Of a DNA stretch of 64,000 nucleotides, positions 1 to 9,012 are shown in pieces (position 1 is the first letter of the stretch; each line of letters opens with the position of its first letter). The stretch lies in NCBI RefSeq assembly GCF_022968795.1, contig NZ_JALJRB010000021.1, positions 1 to 64,000 of the forward strand, read 5' to 3'. The notes beneath the pieces are model-generated. The model worked only from the letters and a program-made list of their open reading frames with translations. It was not told the DNA's origin and did no database searches. Position numbers and translations under genes: made by a program. This DNA comes from Desulfatitalea alkaliphila. Lineage in GTDB: Bacteria; Desulfobacterota; Desulfobacteria; Desulfobacterales; Desulfosarcinaceae.

Positions 1-1
1 T

Positions 2-457
2 CCCAAAAGCCTGGTGGGCAACAAGGGTTCTCGAAAGTATCTGAAAATCGAAAAAGGCAGTACCAGCATCGACGAGCGCAAGATCGAGCACGAAGCCCGG
101 TTTGACGGCAAGTGGGTGCTCACCACCAATACGGACCTTGCGGCTGACCAGGTGGCCGACGGAGGCTTTGCATCGAAAAACAACCTCAAGCTTGCCAAGG
201 ACCGCAAGATCAAGGATGTGTGCTTTGCCAAAAAGCGCGGGTGGCAAGAAACCGATATGTGCCGCAGCGAGTATGTGTATCATCGGCTGCGTTGCTTTCG
301 TGCCGGTATTGAATCCGGCATATCCTGGTTGAAGCGCAGCATGGGACTCACCCGTTGCACCTGGAAAGGCTGGGAGGCCTTCAAATCCTATGTTTGGTCT
401 TCGGTCGTTGCGGCCAACTTGTTGACCATCGCAAGGAAGAGGTTGGCCGCAGCATAG
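2..457 (+). pseudogene. Chimeric transposase remnant, 5' end outside window
   Basis: The frame is open to the window edge and ends at a stop at 457. The first ~48 residues, including IDERKIEHEARFDGKWVL and TNTDLAADQVA, resemble the middle of IS4/IS1634-type DDE transposases. From about nt 158 the protein switches to DGGFASKNNL, RAGIESGISWLKR and AYVWSSVVAANL-like text (here SYVWSSVVAANLL), which is typical of the C-terminus of ISNCY-type DDE transposases. The two halves belong to different transposase families as I know them, so this looks like an in-frame recombination product of two insertion sequences and is probably inactive. No terminal inverted repeat was recognised. It marks the left border of the exopolysaccharide cluster. 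Confidence 0.6.
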
Positions 458-654
458 AAGAAATGCTCGGGAAACCAGGCTGCCATGGGCTCTTCCAGAA
501 CAGGTGCGCGCGAAGTATTCGCTGAAGTTAAAGAATAATGACGATCTGACAAATTCAGGCGAAACGGCATCAGGTTTTTCTATTTTTCGGATCATAAAAG
601 TAAATGTGTTGCCCAAAACTAGCTATTTCTGGATGGACACTAGTTAATAGACGC

Positions 655-1863
655 TTACTTATCATCAATAATTTGCCCCATAACCGCTGTGAACCCTATA
701 TAAAAAACCCAGTATAACGAGTATGCCTGACTAACAAACATACTGGCAACAAACATACCTGAAAATCCAACCAGCCCCATCTCTCCGACCTTAGTCAACT
801 GATCATTTATTGTATATTTCATAGCCCTAATAAATATACGGACGGCATTTAAACTCAATGCAATGTAAAGAATAAGTCCAACAAAGCCAGTTTCAGTTCC
901 GATTTGTACAATTGAATTATGTGCATTCTGCCATCTAGCGATCTCAAGTCCTCTTTGTTGACGATCCAAACCAACTGCAAATGAAAAATTGCCTACACCG
1001 ACACCGGTGATCGGATTTGACATCAACGCACGCAAGCCAATATTCCAGATTCCCAATCGCCCTGTTTCGTCCTGAACATTGTAGTCACTTTCGAATGATA
1101 AAATGGAAAGATATCGCTCGGTATCAATATTTGTGAATGAGAAAAGGAGCACACACGCCACAATAAGAACCGCTTTAAAAGAAATTTTTAGAGTTTTAAA
1201 AGTAAAAAATAACAAAACTAAAAATGATAGACAAAGGCCTAATAATCCACCCCTTGAACCTGTAAATAATATCAACAAAAGGCCAAATGAAAAGGTGCAA
1301 AGACATGCTATGCGAACCCAAAGAGGATTAGGTTTGAAAAGAAACAATAAATTAATTGGCAAAAATCCAAGGGCAAAATATGCTAAATCGTTTGGGTCAA
1401 ACATAGTCCCATAAGACAACCGGCCTGTTCCAGGAGCGAATTCGCGTAAAGCAAAGAAAAAATAGAGTCCACTTCCTATACAACAAGTTAACAAAACATT
1501 CCTCAATCGCTCAATAGAATTGATCAACTTAAAAAATATGCAAACAAACAATACTGCAACAATATATTCGGTAAGGACGATCTCAAAGGAGACCCTGGCG
1601 TAAAGTGAAAATGGAATACCCAAGATCATAACTACATACAGCAGAAGAAACTTTCTTAATTGGCTGCTTTGAAATAATAATTGGCCAGGCAAATATTTAT
1701 AATAGGCAATAACTGTGGTCAATGCCAGACCGCTAGTTATCATTGCAGGCCGAAAGGGAGCAAAAATAGGGAACAAGTCCTGAGGACGGCACAAGAGAAA
1801 AAAGGTCCATAAATAGAAAATAAAATTAACATTAGAAATGTTATTCGATTTTGTTTCCTGCAT
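655..1863 (-). CDS. O-antigen ligase/polymerase family membrane protein (Wzy_C-like)
   Basis: About 402 residues with roughly ten hydrophobic segments. The Wzy_C/WaaL-type region begins around residue 200 with FTGSRGG (a conserved Arg) and has a large loop with RWQNAHNSIVQIGTETG near residue 315, where the His/Asn-rich stretch matches the periplasmic loop of O-antigen ligases. The family polymerises or ligates undecaprenyl-linked glycans at the periplasmic face. An ATG at 1863 is preferred over an in-frame TTG at 1872 that abuts the upstream stop. It is the last gene of the minus-strand exopolysaccharide run and follows the asparagine-synthase-like gene without a gap. In XrtA clusters a protein of this type is often annotated as an O-glycosylation ligase. 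Whether it polymerises or ligates cannot be read from sequence. Confidence 0.85.
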   Translation of the reverse strand: MQETKSNNISNVNFIFYLWTFFLLCRPQDLFPIFAPFRPAMITSGLALTTVIAYYKYLPGQLLFQSSQLRKFLLLYVVMILGIPFSLYARVSFEIVLTEYIVAVLFVCIFFKLINSIERLRNVLLTCCIGSGLYFFFALREFAPGTGRLSYGTMFDPNDLAYFALGFLPINLLFLFKPNPLWVRIACLCTFSFGLLLILFTGSRGGLLGLCLSFLVLLFFTFKTLKISFKAVLIVACVLLFSFTNIDTERYLSILSFESDYNVQDETGRLGIWNIGLRALMSNPITGVGVGNFSFAVGLDRQQRGLEIARWQNAHNSIVQIGTETGFVGLILYIALSLNAVRIFIRAMKYTINDQLTKVGEMGLVGFSGMFVASMFVSQAYSLYWVFYIGFTAVMGQIIDDK

Positions 1864-1872
1864 GATCGTCAA

Positions 1873-3567
1873 TCAAGTTTTGTGAGCAAATATTTTGCCT
1901 GCTTTTATTATATAATCAAAGTTTTTTAAGCACAGTAAATGCGCCAACACAACAAAAAGATACTTGGCCCGATTTAGTGGATCAATAGTTCTAGCAAATA
2001 TACCGACCTTGAATCCTTCGATACCTTCAGACGTTTGTTTCTTTATTCTATCGAAAAATCTTTGATTAGTCCTATCCCATTGATATTCAAGGTCCCTTTC
2101 AATTGGAAGTGGGCATGGAACATGACCTGGATAAGTCTGCCAAGGAACTTCATAGACTATGGAAGGAAATAGCCTAAATAATTCATGATACATCTTATGG
2201 TTAAGTCTATAATCAAGTGGTAAGCTCAAAACATATTCGAGAAGTAGAGAATCGAAAAATGGAAGTTGATATTCGGTGCCATGAAAATCAAGATTTTCAT
2301 AAATGTTATGGAGATGTCTTCTCTGGTCATTAAACATTAAAAACAAAAAAATCTTTTGGCCCTTATCCTCACATTCAATTCGACCCAACTCTTTAGATAT
2401 TGCATTTTGAAGTAATTTAGAATATTCTTGCTTTTTCTCAGTTTTTATTACTCCTATCGGCAATGCATAGGAATTTTTATCATTGAAATATTGAATTGCA
2501 TCCAATTGATCAGAACACCGGAATTGCTCGACCACATATTCATCTAAATAAACGCATCCAAGCCCAACACTACCGCCATCACCTGACCAAATAGTTTGAG
2601 AACGAGAACAATTAATTTTTTTCTCCTCTGATAAATACATAACTGATTTTGCCATGTGGCTCATTGATTTTTCAGGGTACGGCATGACATGGAATGGACA
2701 CCCTGCCACATCAGCAAATTGCTTTGCGAAAATCTTATCCTGCGCTGAATCTGCCGAACAATTGAATGTGTGCACATCAACGCCCATATCTACCAGTGTG
2801 GCAACAATTGTTCTTGAATCCATACCGCCACTCAAAAAAGCAAGCACACTCGAATCATTTTTGAGTCGTAATTTGATGGCGTCACAAAAAATTTCATATG
2901 TATTGTTTAATGCGTCAACCATTTGTATATCACGTTGCTTGATCTGATCCCAGCGCCAATAATGCGTAGAAATGGTTTTATTATCTGCGAAATTTACTAT
3001 TTCTGCTTCCCGTATTGCCTTAATGTGTTTATATCTAGTTCTGTCCGCCAGGGGAATTCCAAAAGCAAATATTTCAGATAGAGCCGATTGATCTACTTCC
3101 TTAGGAATCATAGACACGGTTTCAAGAACTTTAAGGGCTGTAGAAAAAATGACAAAATTATTATCCGACCAGTAGTAAATAGGCCTGATACCCAGCTTGT
3201 CTGCACACAACTCAAATATTGGATTTTGCCCATTTATAAATCTTGCTGCACAAAAAACTCCCCTAACGGGTGCCAATTTAGCATAAGTCTTGTTTTTTAA
3301 GATTTCATTAATCGATATATGATCGGCCTCTATTCCGAATTCGGACAGGAATGGTTCTCCGGCCAACAAAGAGAATGAATTGTTGTCATCGGCTTTAATG
3401 CCAGGATATTTTGTTAAAGCTTTCGTGTATCCCCGAATTACAAAGTAACTTTTTTCATATTTTTCCTCCAACTCCAAACTACTTTTTGCAGAAAAAATAC
3501 TTTTAATTTCATCAACTACTTTTTTATCGATACAATTTTTGTTCATCGAAACTATACCAGCAAACAT
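1873..3567 (-). CDS. Asparagine synthase-like protein lacking the glutaminase cysteine
   Basis: About 564 residues. The C-terminal half has the ATP-pyrophosphatase signature FLSGGMDSRTIV near residue 245, typical of class B asparagine synthetases and related amide-forming enzymes. The N-terminal half keeps the general Ntn-glutaminase fold text (for example RGVFCAARF, ELCADKLGIRPIYYW), but the protein starts MFAGIVS rather than MCGI, so the catalytic Cys2 needed to hydrolyse glutamine is absent. An ATG at 3567 preceded by AGGGTGA is favoured over a GTG at 3576. It sits between the wzx-like flippase (stop 3584) and the polymerase gene. It may use free ammonia or activate a carboxylate for amide formation on sugar or peptide. 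The product is unknown. Confidence 0.8.
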   Translation of the reverse strand: MFAGIVSMNKNCIDKKVVDEIKSIFSAKSSLELEEKYEKSYFVIRGYTKALTKYPGIKADDNNSFSLLAGEPFLSEFGIEADHISINEILKNKTYAKLAPVRGVFCAARFINGQNPIFELCADKLGIRPIYYWSDNNFVIFSTALKVLETVSMIPKEVDQSALSEIFAFGIPLADRTRYKHIKAIREAEIVNFADNKTISTHYWRWDQIKQRDIQMVDALNNTYEIFCDAIKLRLKNDSSVLAFLSGGMDSRTIVATLVDMGVDVHTFNCSADSAQDKIFAKQFADVAGCPFHVMPYPEKSMSHMAKSVMYLSEEKKINCSRSQTIWSGDGGSVGLGCVYLDEYVVEQFRCSDQLDAIQYFNDKNSYALPIGVIKTEKKQEYSKLLQNAISKELGRIECEDKGQKIFLFLMFNDQRRHLHNIYENLDFHGTEYQLPFFDSLLLEYVLSLPLDYRLNHKMYHELFRLFPSIVYEVPWQTYPGHVPCPLPIERDLEYQWDRTNQRFFDRIKKQTSEGIEGFKVGIFARTIDPLNRAKYLFVVLAHLLCLKNFDYIIKAGKIFAHKT

Positions 3568-3583
3568 ATAATTCACCCTATCA

Positions 3584-5014
3584 TTAATTTTTTACAAGAT
3601 TCGCTACCTCACGAAGACCAAACCGATTTATAACTAGCGTTATTATCATGTAGCTAAGTGCTCCACTAAATATCAGCAGAAGCATTTGCAAAATATTAAT
3701 GTCTAAAGTACTTAAACTTCTAATGAAAAATACGGAACCATACATTACCGCACCGGAGATCAAGGGCATTGAAATAGCCTTGAAAATTGATAAGAATGCC
3801 ACCTTTAACACTCTGATTGTCAACAGAATCTGCAATGTAAAGACGAATGGGAACACCAGTAACCATGACAAACTCACACCCAACAACCCCCAATGCGACC
3901 CGACAAAAAAAGCTATTGGTAACAACGCAGAAGGAATGACAACCAACATAAATGAAACATCGGCCCGACCAACTCCAAAAACGGCTGTCGACATCAAATT
4001 ACTGATCATCCGCAGGGGTATGATTAGTGCTATGATTTGCATCGGCACAACAGCCTGCAACCATTTTTCACTCAAAAAAACCTGAATGATTTCCGGAGAA
4101 ATACTTGAAATCCCCCATAATACCGGAAAAGTTATAAAACTCATAACCCTTACCGCTTTTAAAAAGTGTCGACCTACCAGTTCGATATCAGTCTGAACGC
4201 TGGAAAATGCGGGAAAGGCTACTTGGTTAATAATTCCTGAAACTTTTTCCATTGGCATGGTTGCCAGCATCAAACCTACGGAATAAAAACCTAAGAGATC
4301 TTTTCCAAGCATTTTACCAATAATTAAAGTATCTGCATTTGAATACAGGTACCATAGAATTCTTCCGACGGTAACATAGCCACCAAATATGACAAATGAT
4401 TTCATCCCACGCATGCTGATTCTTGGCAAATACATGATCGGTTGAGATATATTAAAACCAAGAGTTGATATAATACGAATTGTTAATGTTCCCCAAACCA
4501 GCGCCCATACACCGTAGCCCATCAATGCAAGTATAAGTGTTAATACAGAACCGGATATTGCCGAAGAAAAATCAACGATAGCAATTTGCCGAAATTTCAT
4601 ATCACGCAGCAATTGTGCTCTTGGTATAACGGCAAAAGAATTAATCATAAACTCCAGTGCCAAGACCTTAACCAATGACACAAGACGATGATCATTATAG
4701 AACTCTGCAATTAATGGCGCTGAAAAGAACATTATTAAATAAAAAAGTGTGCCCACCAGCAGGACTAATCCGAACAAAGATGAAAGTGTCGAATTGTCAA
4801 TATGCTTGCGCTGCACAATAGCAGCACCAAGCCCCAACTCATTCAATAAAGCCAAAAAAGCGACAAAAACTCCAGCCAAAGCCATCAACCCATAATCTTC
4901 AGGGGATAGCAATCTAATGATCACAATGGTAATACACCAAGTGATCAACTGAGCCAACAACCTACCCGATGCCGACCAAGCAAGTCCGGACATGACTTTT
5001 TGTTTTAGATTCAT
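3584..5014 (-). CDS. Lipopolysaccharide/exopolysaccharide flippase (Wzx/MOP superfamily)
   Basis: 476 residues with about 12-14 hydrophobic segments. The N-terminus MNLKQKVMSGLAWSASGRLL and the following LLSPEDYGLMALAGVFVAF are characteristic of WzxC/RfbX-like polysaccharide transporters of the MOP superfamily. The family moves undecaprenyl-PP-linked repeat units across the inner membrane. The order flippase, asparagine-synthase-like, polymerase is compact, with 7-16 bp between genes, so they are likely cotranscribed. Membrane protein; substrate not predictable. The start ATG at 5014 is the first in frame. Confidence 0.9.
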   Translation of the reverse strand: MNLKQKVMSGLAWSASGRLLAQLITWCITIVIIRLLSPEDYGLMALAGVFVAFLALLNELGLGAAIVQRKHIDNSTLSSLFGLVLLVGTLFYLIMFFSAPLIAEFYNDHRLVSLVKVLALEFMINSFAVIPRAQLLRDMKFRQIAIVDFSSAISGSVLTLILALMGYGVWALVWGTLTIRIISTLGFNISQPIMYLPRISMRGMKSFVIFGGYVTVGRILWYLYSNADTLIIGKMLGKDLLGFYSVGLMLATMPMEKVSGIINQVAFPAFSSVQTDIELVGRHFLKAVRVMSFITFPVLWGISSISPEIIQVFLSEKWLQAVVPMQIIALIIPLRMISNLMSTAVFGVGRADVSFMLVVIPSALLPIAFFVGSHWGLLGVSLSWLLVFPFVFTLQILLTIRVLKVAFLSIFKAISMPLISGAVMYGSVFFIRSLSTLDINILQMLLLIFSGALSYMIITLVINRFGLREVANLVKN

Positions 5015-5095
5015 TAGACTTTCAACAGTTCCATGATCATTAAAAAAGCAGTTATCAGTGTTGACCCTGCGTCTATTTTACGAATTTAAAAAGGG

Positions 5096-6178
5096 TTACC
5101 CCATTCTTCCTTCCGTCAAGGCCATGGATATCGACCAATTTTTGATATCCATCACAAAAGAGGGATCTACCTGTTGATCATCGATATGTAGCACGAAATT
5201 TATCACATGAACCCTTTTCCGTAGTCCCCACCGAATATAATGATCCATTATGCCGGCATCCTTTGGGTGTTCTGAGCGCCAACAATTGACATAGGAAACA
5301 TTTTTCGCTTTGAAATGGGACATTGCCCGTTGATATAGCGCGTACAGAACGACATCGGAACTCCCCCCCTCGATACAGGTATCGAGGATATATCCGGTTC
5401 CGTGATCACCGCCGTCAACCGAAACAGCCATCCATCCAAGCAACTTTCCCTCGCACCGGGCTGCGATAAAAAATGCCTGGGCAAAAGGGTTGTGCTGATA
5501 ACGCCACTCCAGGTAATCACGACTGCGCTCGACATCGATTACACCTTGTGTAGGTATTTCCGCCGCAATTTTTGCGGCATCAGCGGGCATCATCGGCCCC
5601 GTAGTTGTTTCAATCTGTTGATTGGCAATTTCCTTTCGAAGCTTTATTGTGCTGCAAACTTTATCTAAGAAAGAAGCCTCAAGCAGGTCGTTTGATTTGC
5701 CGAGCTTGTTTTTCAGCCACACCTTTGTTTTGTATTTCAAACGCAAGTCTTGCTGCAGGGCATACAACTTACCCGCCTCCTGAAACCCGGCCATGACGAA
5801 ATCACGCGGTTTGCTGGTGAATCCGAAAATAACGGGGATACCACGGTTAAATGCGTCTGTTCTACCTCTATTCACCAGTTCCTTGAAAAAGCCTTTTCTC
5901 ACGGCAACGAAGCGCTCCTGTGGCTTGATCATGGCGCCTTCGGCCTTGCCGAGATATATTTTTTTTCCATTGCAGAATGCCGGCAGGGGAAGGATGGCAT
6001 AATGTCCGATGATTTCTTTGTCTTTGCATATAACGTAAATGACTGATGGTCCGGCTGCCGTATCGCGATACTCCCACGCCCACTGCGCCAATGTTCTGGG
6101 CTGGGGGTAGATTTGCCTGTATAGATCAAGTATTCCTGTTTCATCGCCCGTTTGATAGGGCCTAATTTCGTAGTTCAT
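5096..6178 (-). CDS. GNAT-type acetyltransferase of the polysaccharide cluster
   Basis: About 360 residues starting MNYEIRPYQTGDE, a GNAT N-terminus. ATG 6178 is chosen because it begins the conserved fold and overlaps the upstream glycosyltransferase stop by 17 bp; an in-frame upstream extension to 6229 has no family similarity. Residues ~65-75 read DKEIIGHYAILPLP, the usual GNAT beta-strands, and a second GNAT-like portion (IAARCEGKLLGWMAVS) lies near residue 240, so a duplicated GNAT / FemAB-like fold is possible. Likely acylates a sugar amine or lipid-linked intermediate in the cytoplasm. Substrate unknown. Confidence 0.75.
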   Translation of the reverse strand: MNYEIRPYQTGDETGILDLYRQIYPQPRTLAQWAWEYRDTAAGPSVIYVICKDKEIIGHYAILPLPAFCNGKKIYLGKAEGAMIKPQERFVAVRKGFFKELVNRGRTDAFNRGIPVIFGFTSKPRDFVMAGFQEAGKLYALQQDLRLKYKTKVWLKNKLGKSNDLLEASFLDKVCSTIKLRKEIANQQIETTTGPMMPADAAKIAAEIPTQGVIDVERSRDYLEWRYQHNPFAQAFFIAARCEGKLLGWMAVSVDGGDHGTGYILDTCIEGGSSDVVLYALYQRAMSHFKAKNVSYVNCWRSEHPKDAGIMDHYIRWGLRKRVHVINFVLHIDDQQVDPSFVMDIKNWSISMALTEGRMG

Positions 6179-7553
6179 CGTCTGTATTCTTTGTTTGAAA
6201 ACCAGATGTTGGAGCACATTGGGTGTCATGCATCATGTACAGCTGCTGTTCGATAATTTCCATCAGTTGCCTTGCGGTCGCCTCACGGGAAAAAACTTTG
6301 AAAAATTCGGTATTCGACCGGCGCTCTTTTCGTTGGCCCCCTTCACGCTTGTTCATGGCATCGAGAATGGCGTCTGCAACCTTCTCGGGTTCCCGTGTCC
6401 CGACCAGGTAGGAATCAGGGCTGTACTTGCGCACGATATCGCTGGGTTCGCCTTCGGGAATGGTTGCCAGCAAAGGCACATTGAGAGCCAACCCGTCAAA
6501 AATTTTTGTCCCCATGTTGGCCTCGACAATTCGCAATAACTGTAAATCAGCACCGGCCAGAATATTGAGCATTTTCTGGTAAGGAATCATCCCGTTGACG
6601 ATGACCAGGTCTTCTATGGCGTACTCTTTTGCCTTGTCTTTGATACGCTTTCCATCGCCACCATAATACAAAAACTGAAAGTTATCGGCGGTGATGTTGC
6701 CGGCAGCTTGCAGGTGAGCCAGGGCCTGAAAAAACACATCGGACTTTATATAGTCAAAATAAAAATTACCGCCGTAGACAACCGTGAATTTAGGGAAATC
6801 CTCACGCTCATCGACCCTGATATCGGCGGGTTCTATGCCGTTGTAAATGGTACAGATTTTATCGTGTATCCAGGGATACTGCTGGATGTAGCGTTGCCTT
6901 ATTTCATCCGGCGTGACCACAAATACATCGGTGTGGCGCAGCAGCCAGGTTTCCAGTGTGCGATTGATGTAACGCCGATAACTTGGCACGTCGTTTAGGG
7001 GAAACGGTGGTATTTCCAGCGCAAAGGGGTCGCGAAAATCGATAACCAGCGGCTTGCCGGTCAACTTTTTGAGCAGCACGCCGGCAACTGCGGAGCTGAA
7101 CGGCGTGCAGGAAACATAAATCAGATCGATGCTCTGTTTGCGCATCAACTGACACCCTTTGATGGTTGCTGCAGGAATCCAGCCCCAGAACAAATCGGGG
7201 ATATTCATCAGATCGTAAAAGGGATTGCGTTTTAATTGAATACCGAACGATCGCAGGGCACGGGTGAGCAGGCCGTTCAATTTTCCAAGAAACCAATAGG
7301 TGTTCACCCACGAACGGCAATAAACGACATCAACCCCTTCCGGTGGCCTATCGTTACCGACCCTGCAGAAGACAGGATCCGGGTTACTTACACTCAGCAC
7401 CGTCGGCTTCCATCCGTATTTTTTGAAATAGCGGGAAAAGGCGACGCTGCGGCGGCAGCCGACATCCGTTAAGGGTGGATAGTAGTAACAGAGCATCAGG
7501 AGGTTGCGCCCTGTGGCATTCGCTGCGATGTCCCGGTGATCACCCCGCCCCAT
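6162..7553 (-). CDS. Family 4-like glycosyltransferase
   Basis: About 463 residues with a GT-B organisation. The N-terminal acceptor domain begins NLLMLCYYYPPLTDVGCRR, and DLIYVSCTPFSSA and KPLVIDFRDPFALE are typical of GT4-like enzymes. The C-terminal nucleotide-sugar domain includes YGGNFYFDYIKSD, LLRIVEANMGTKIFDGLA and ATIPEGEPSDIV. The start is placed at ATG 7553, which overlaps the upstream stop as TAATG and suggests translational coupling; a GTG at 7574 and an ATG at 7562 are alternatives. It transfers a sugar onto the lipid-linked repeat in the cytoplasm; donor and linkage are unknown. Confidence 0.85.
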   Translation of the reverse strand: MGRGDHRDIAANATGRNLLMLCYYYPPLTDVGCRRSVAFSRYFKKYGWKPTVLSVSNPDPVFCRVGNDRPPEGVDVVYCRSWVNTYWFLGKLNGLLTRALRSFGIQLKRNPFYDLMNIPDLFWGWIPAATIKGCQLMRKQSIDLIYVSCTPFSSAVAGVLLKKLTGKPLVIDFRDPFALEIPPFPLNDVPSYRRYINRTLETWLLRHTDVFVVTPDEIRQRYIQQYPWIHDKICTIYNGIEPADIRVDEREDFPKFTVVYGGNFYFDYIKSDVFFQALAHLQAAGNITADNFQFLYYGGDGKRIKDKAKEYAIEDLVIVNGMIPYQKMLNILAGADLQLLRIVEANMGTKIFDGLALNVPLLATIPEGEPSDIVRKYSPDSYLVGTREPEKVADAILDAMNKREGGQRKERRSNTEFFKVFSREATARQLMEIIEQQLYMMHDTQCAPTSGFQTKNTDDELRN

Positions 7554-8968
7554 TATTGCCATCGTCCACCCCACGTGCGGGCCAGTTCGTCGGCGGTGGA
7601 AAAAGACGCATTCTTTTCGATCAGATAATCCAGGCTGTTTTCATAAACCTGTCTCCATGCAGGCTCTTCGGCCAGGAGAAAGGTGTTGTGCCAGTTAAAG
7701 ACAATACTACCGCGGATGTCGGCCACATGATCGATCATGGCCTTGATACGCACTTCGGCCTGCGGCGGCGGCAGGTGCTGATAGTCGCGGAAGGTGCCGT
7801 CCATGATCGACATGGGAATCTCAAGCATATCGATGGTTTGGCGTCGCTGCGGATCGAAGGGTTTGAAAGGCGAACAAAAGCCCGCGCGGAACCCTTCGCG
7901 CTCGGCAAAGCCCAATGTGGAATCGTATATCAACCCGGTTTCGTGAACGATATGGTATGACTCAGGAATCTTGAACCGGAGGAAATGATTTCTTGCCCCG
8001 ATGATGGTACAGTCGGCCATTTGTTCAATGGCTATTTTCTCGGTGGTGCGTTTTTCCGTATTGATATAAGAGTCGTATCCGGGGTGCAAACCGATTTCAT
8101 GACCGGCGGCGGCGATACTTTGTAACTGTTTAGCGTACTTGTCGAGGTCCAGACCCCAGAGATTGTCGGAACAGAGCAAAATGAACCAGGTGGATTTAAT
8201 GCCTCGCTGCGCCTGGGTTTGCATGATGTAATCGAAGGTCTCGTTTCTATCTTTTCCCATCCCGGCACGGACCTTCATATACCTTAACAGGTGCGCGGCA
8301 GAGCTCCCCATGCCTTGTGAGGTCAGCCTTGCTTTTGCCGCCGACAGCACCGATCTGATCTTGCCGAAATGATACGGAATGTCAATATCATGGCTGATGA
8401 CCGCTTCCAGATTGGCGGAACGAAACGGTATGGTTACCTTGTATTGTTCCTTTATCCAGAGAACGAGTTGCTGCAAATAGAGATGGATCAGCGATTTTCC
8501 CAGGTCTTCGGCTAAAACGCTGTTGCTGAATTTATATCTATCGTGTTGATCGCGATCCTCAATTTCGAAGCATTCTTCGTATCGCGACAAAAGCCAAAAG
8601 CTCGACAGGATGATATCCTGATCGATCATCAACCCTTTATAATTTCCGGCATCGGGCGTCGCTTTATCTGGAGACTGGATGATCGGGCAGTCCCCGAACC
8701 GACGCTTGATTGTTTTGGCGCGTTTTCCCTGGGTATACTTCTTCCAGAACAGGCTATCCGCGATGATCCATATTCGACATTCTTCAGGTACTGCAAGGTT
8801 TTTGATATTTTCTGGTGAAAAGTAGCCTAAGGCAACGGCGTCCGCTTCAAGGGGTGTTTGGAAATCCTGAACCTGGATGTCTGCTGCCAGGACACTTGAA
8901 AATACCCTGGCAACATATTCCACTTCCTTCTTGAATGAACTGTCATCGATGAGGAAAGTTATCTGCAT
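7553..8968 (-). CDS. Polysaccharide deacetylase-like protein with N-terminal extra domain
   Basis: 471 residues. The first ~170 residues form a separate alpha/beta domain like the one preceding deacetylase domains in exopolysaccharide loci (DUF7033-like; from memory). The NodB-like part follows, with HDIDIPYHFGK near residue 195 as the metal-site motif, GIKSTWFILL, and AAGHEIGLHPGYDS near 295. Likely removes acetyl or related groups from amino sugars or acts as a related hydrolase. ATG 8968 has GGGGGCAGG just upstream. It overlaps the glycosyltransferase start and follows the DUF362 gene after 44 bp. Confidence 0.8.
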   Translation of the reverse strand: MQITFLIDDSSFKKEVEYVARVFSSVLAADIQVQDFQTPLEADAVALGYFSPENIKNLAVPEECRIWIIADSLFWKKYTQGKRAKTIKRRFGDCPIIQSPDKATPDAGNYKGLMIDQDIILSSFWLLSRYEECFEIEDRDQHDRYKFSNSVLAEDLGKSLIHLYLQQLVLWIKEQYKVTIPFRSANLEAVISHDIDIPYHFGKIRSVLSAAKARLTSQGMGSSAAHLLRYMKVRAGMGKDRNETFDYIMQTQAQRGIKSTWFILLCSDNLWGLDLDKYAKQLQSIAAAGHEIGLHPGYDSYINTEKRTTEKIAIEQMADCTIIGARNHFLRFKIPESYHIVHETGLIYDSTLGFAEREGFRAGFCSPFKPFDPQRRQTIDMLEIPMSIMDGTFRDYQHLPPPQAEVRIKAMIDHVADIRGSIVFNWHNTFLLAEEPAWRQVYENSLDYLIEKNASFSTADELARTWGGRWQ

Positions 8969-9012
8969 ATCCTGCCCCCAAGGCCATCAGGAAGATTATC
9001 TGAACGACTATT

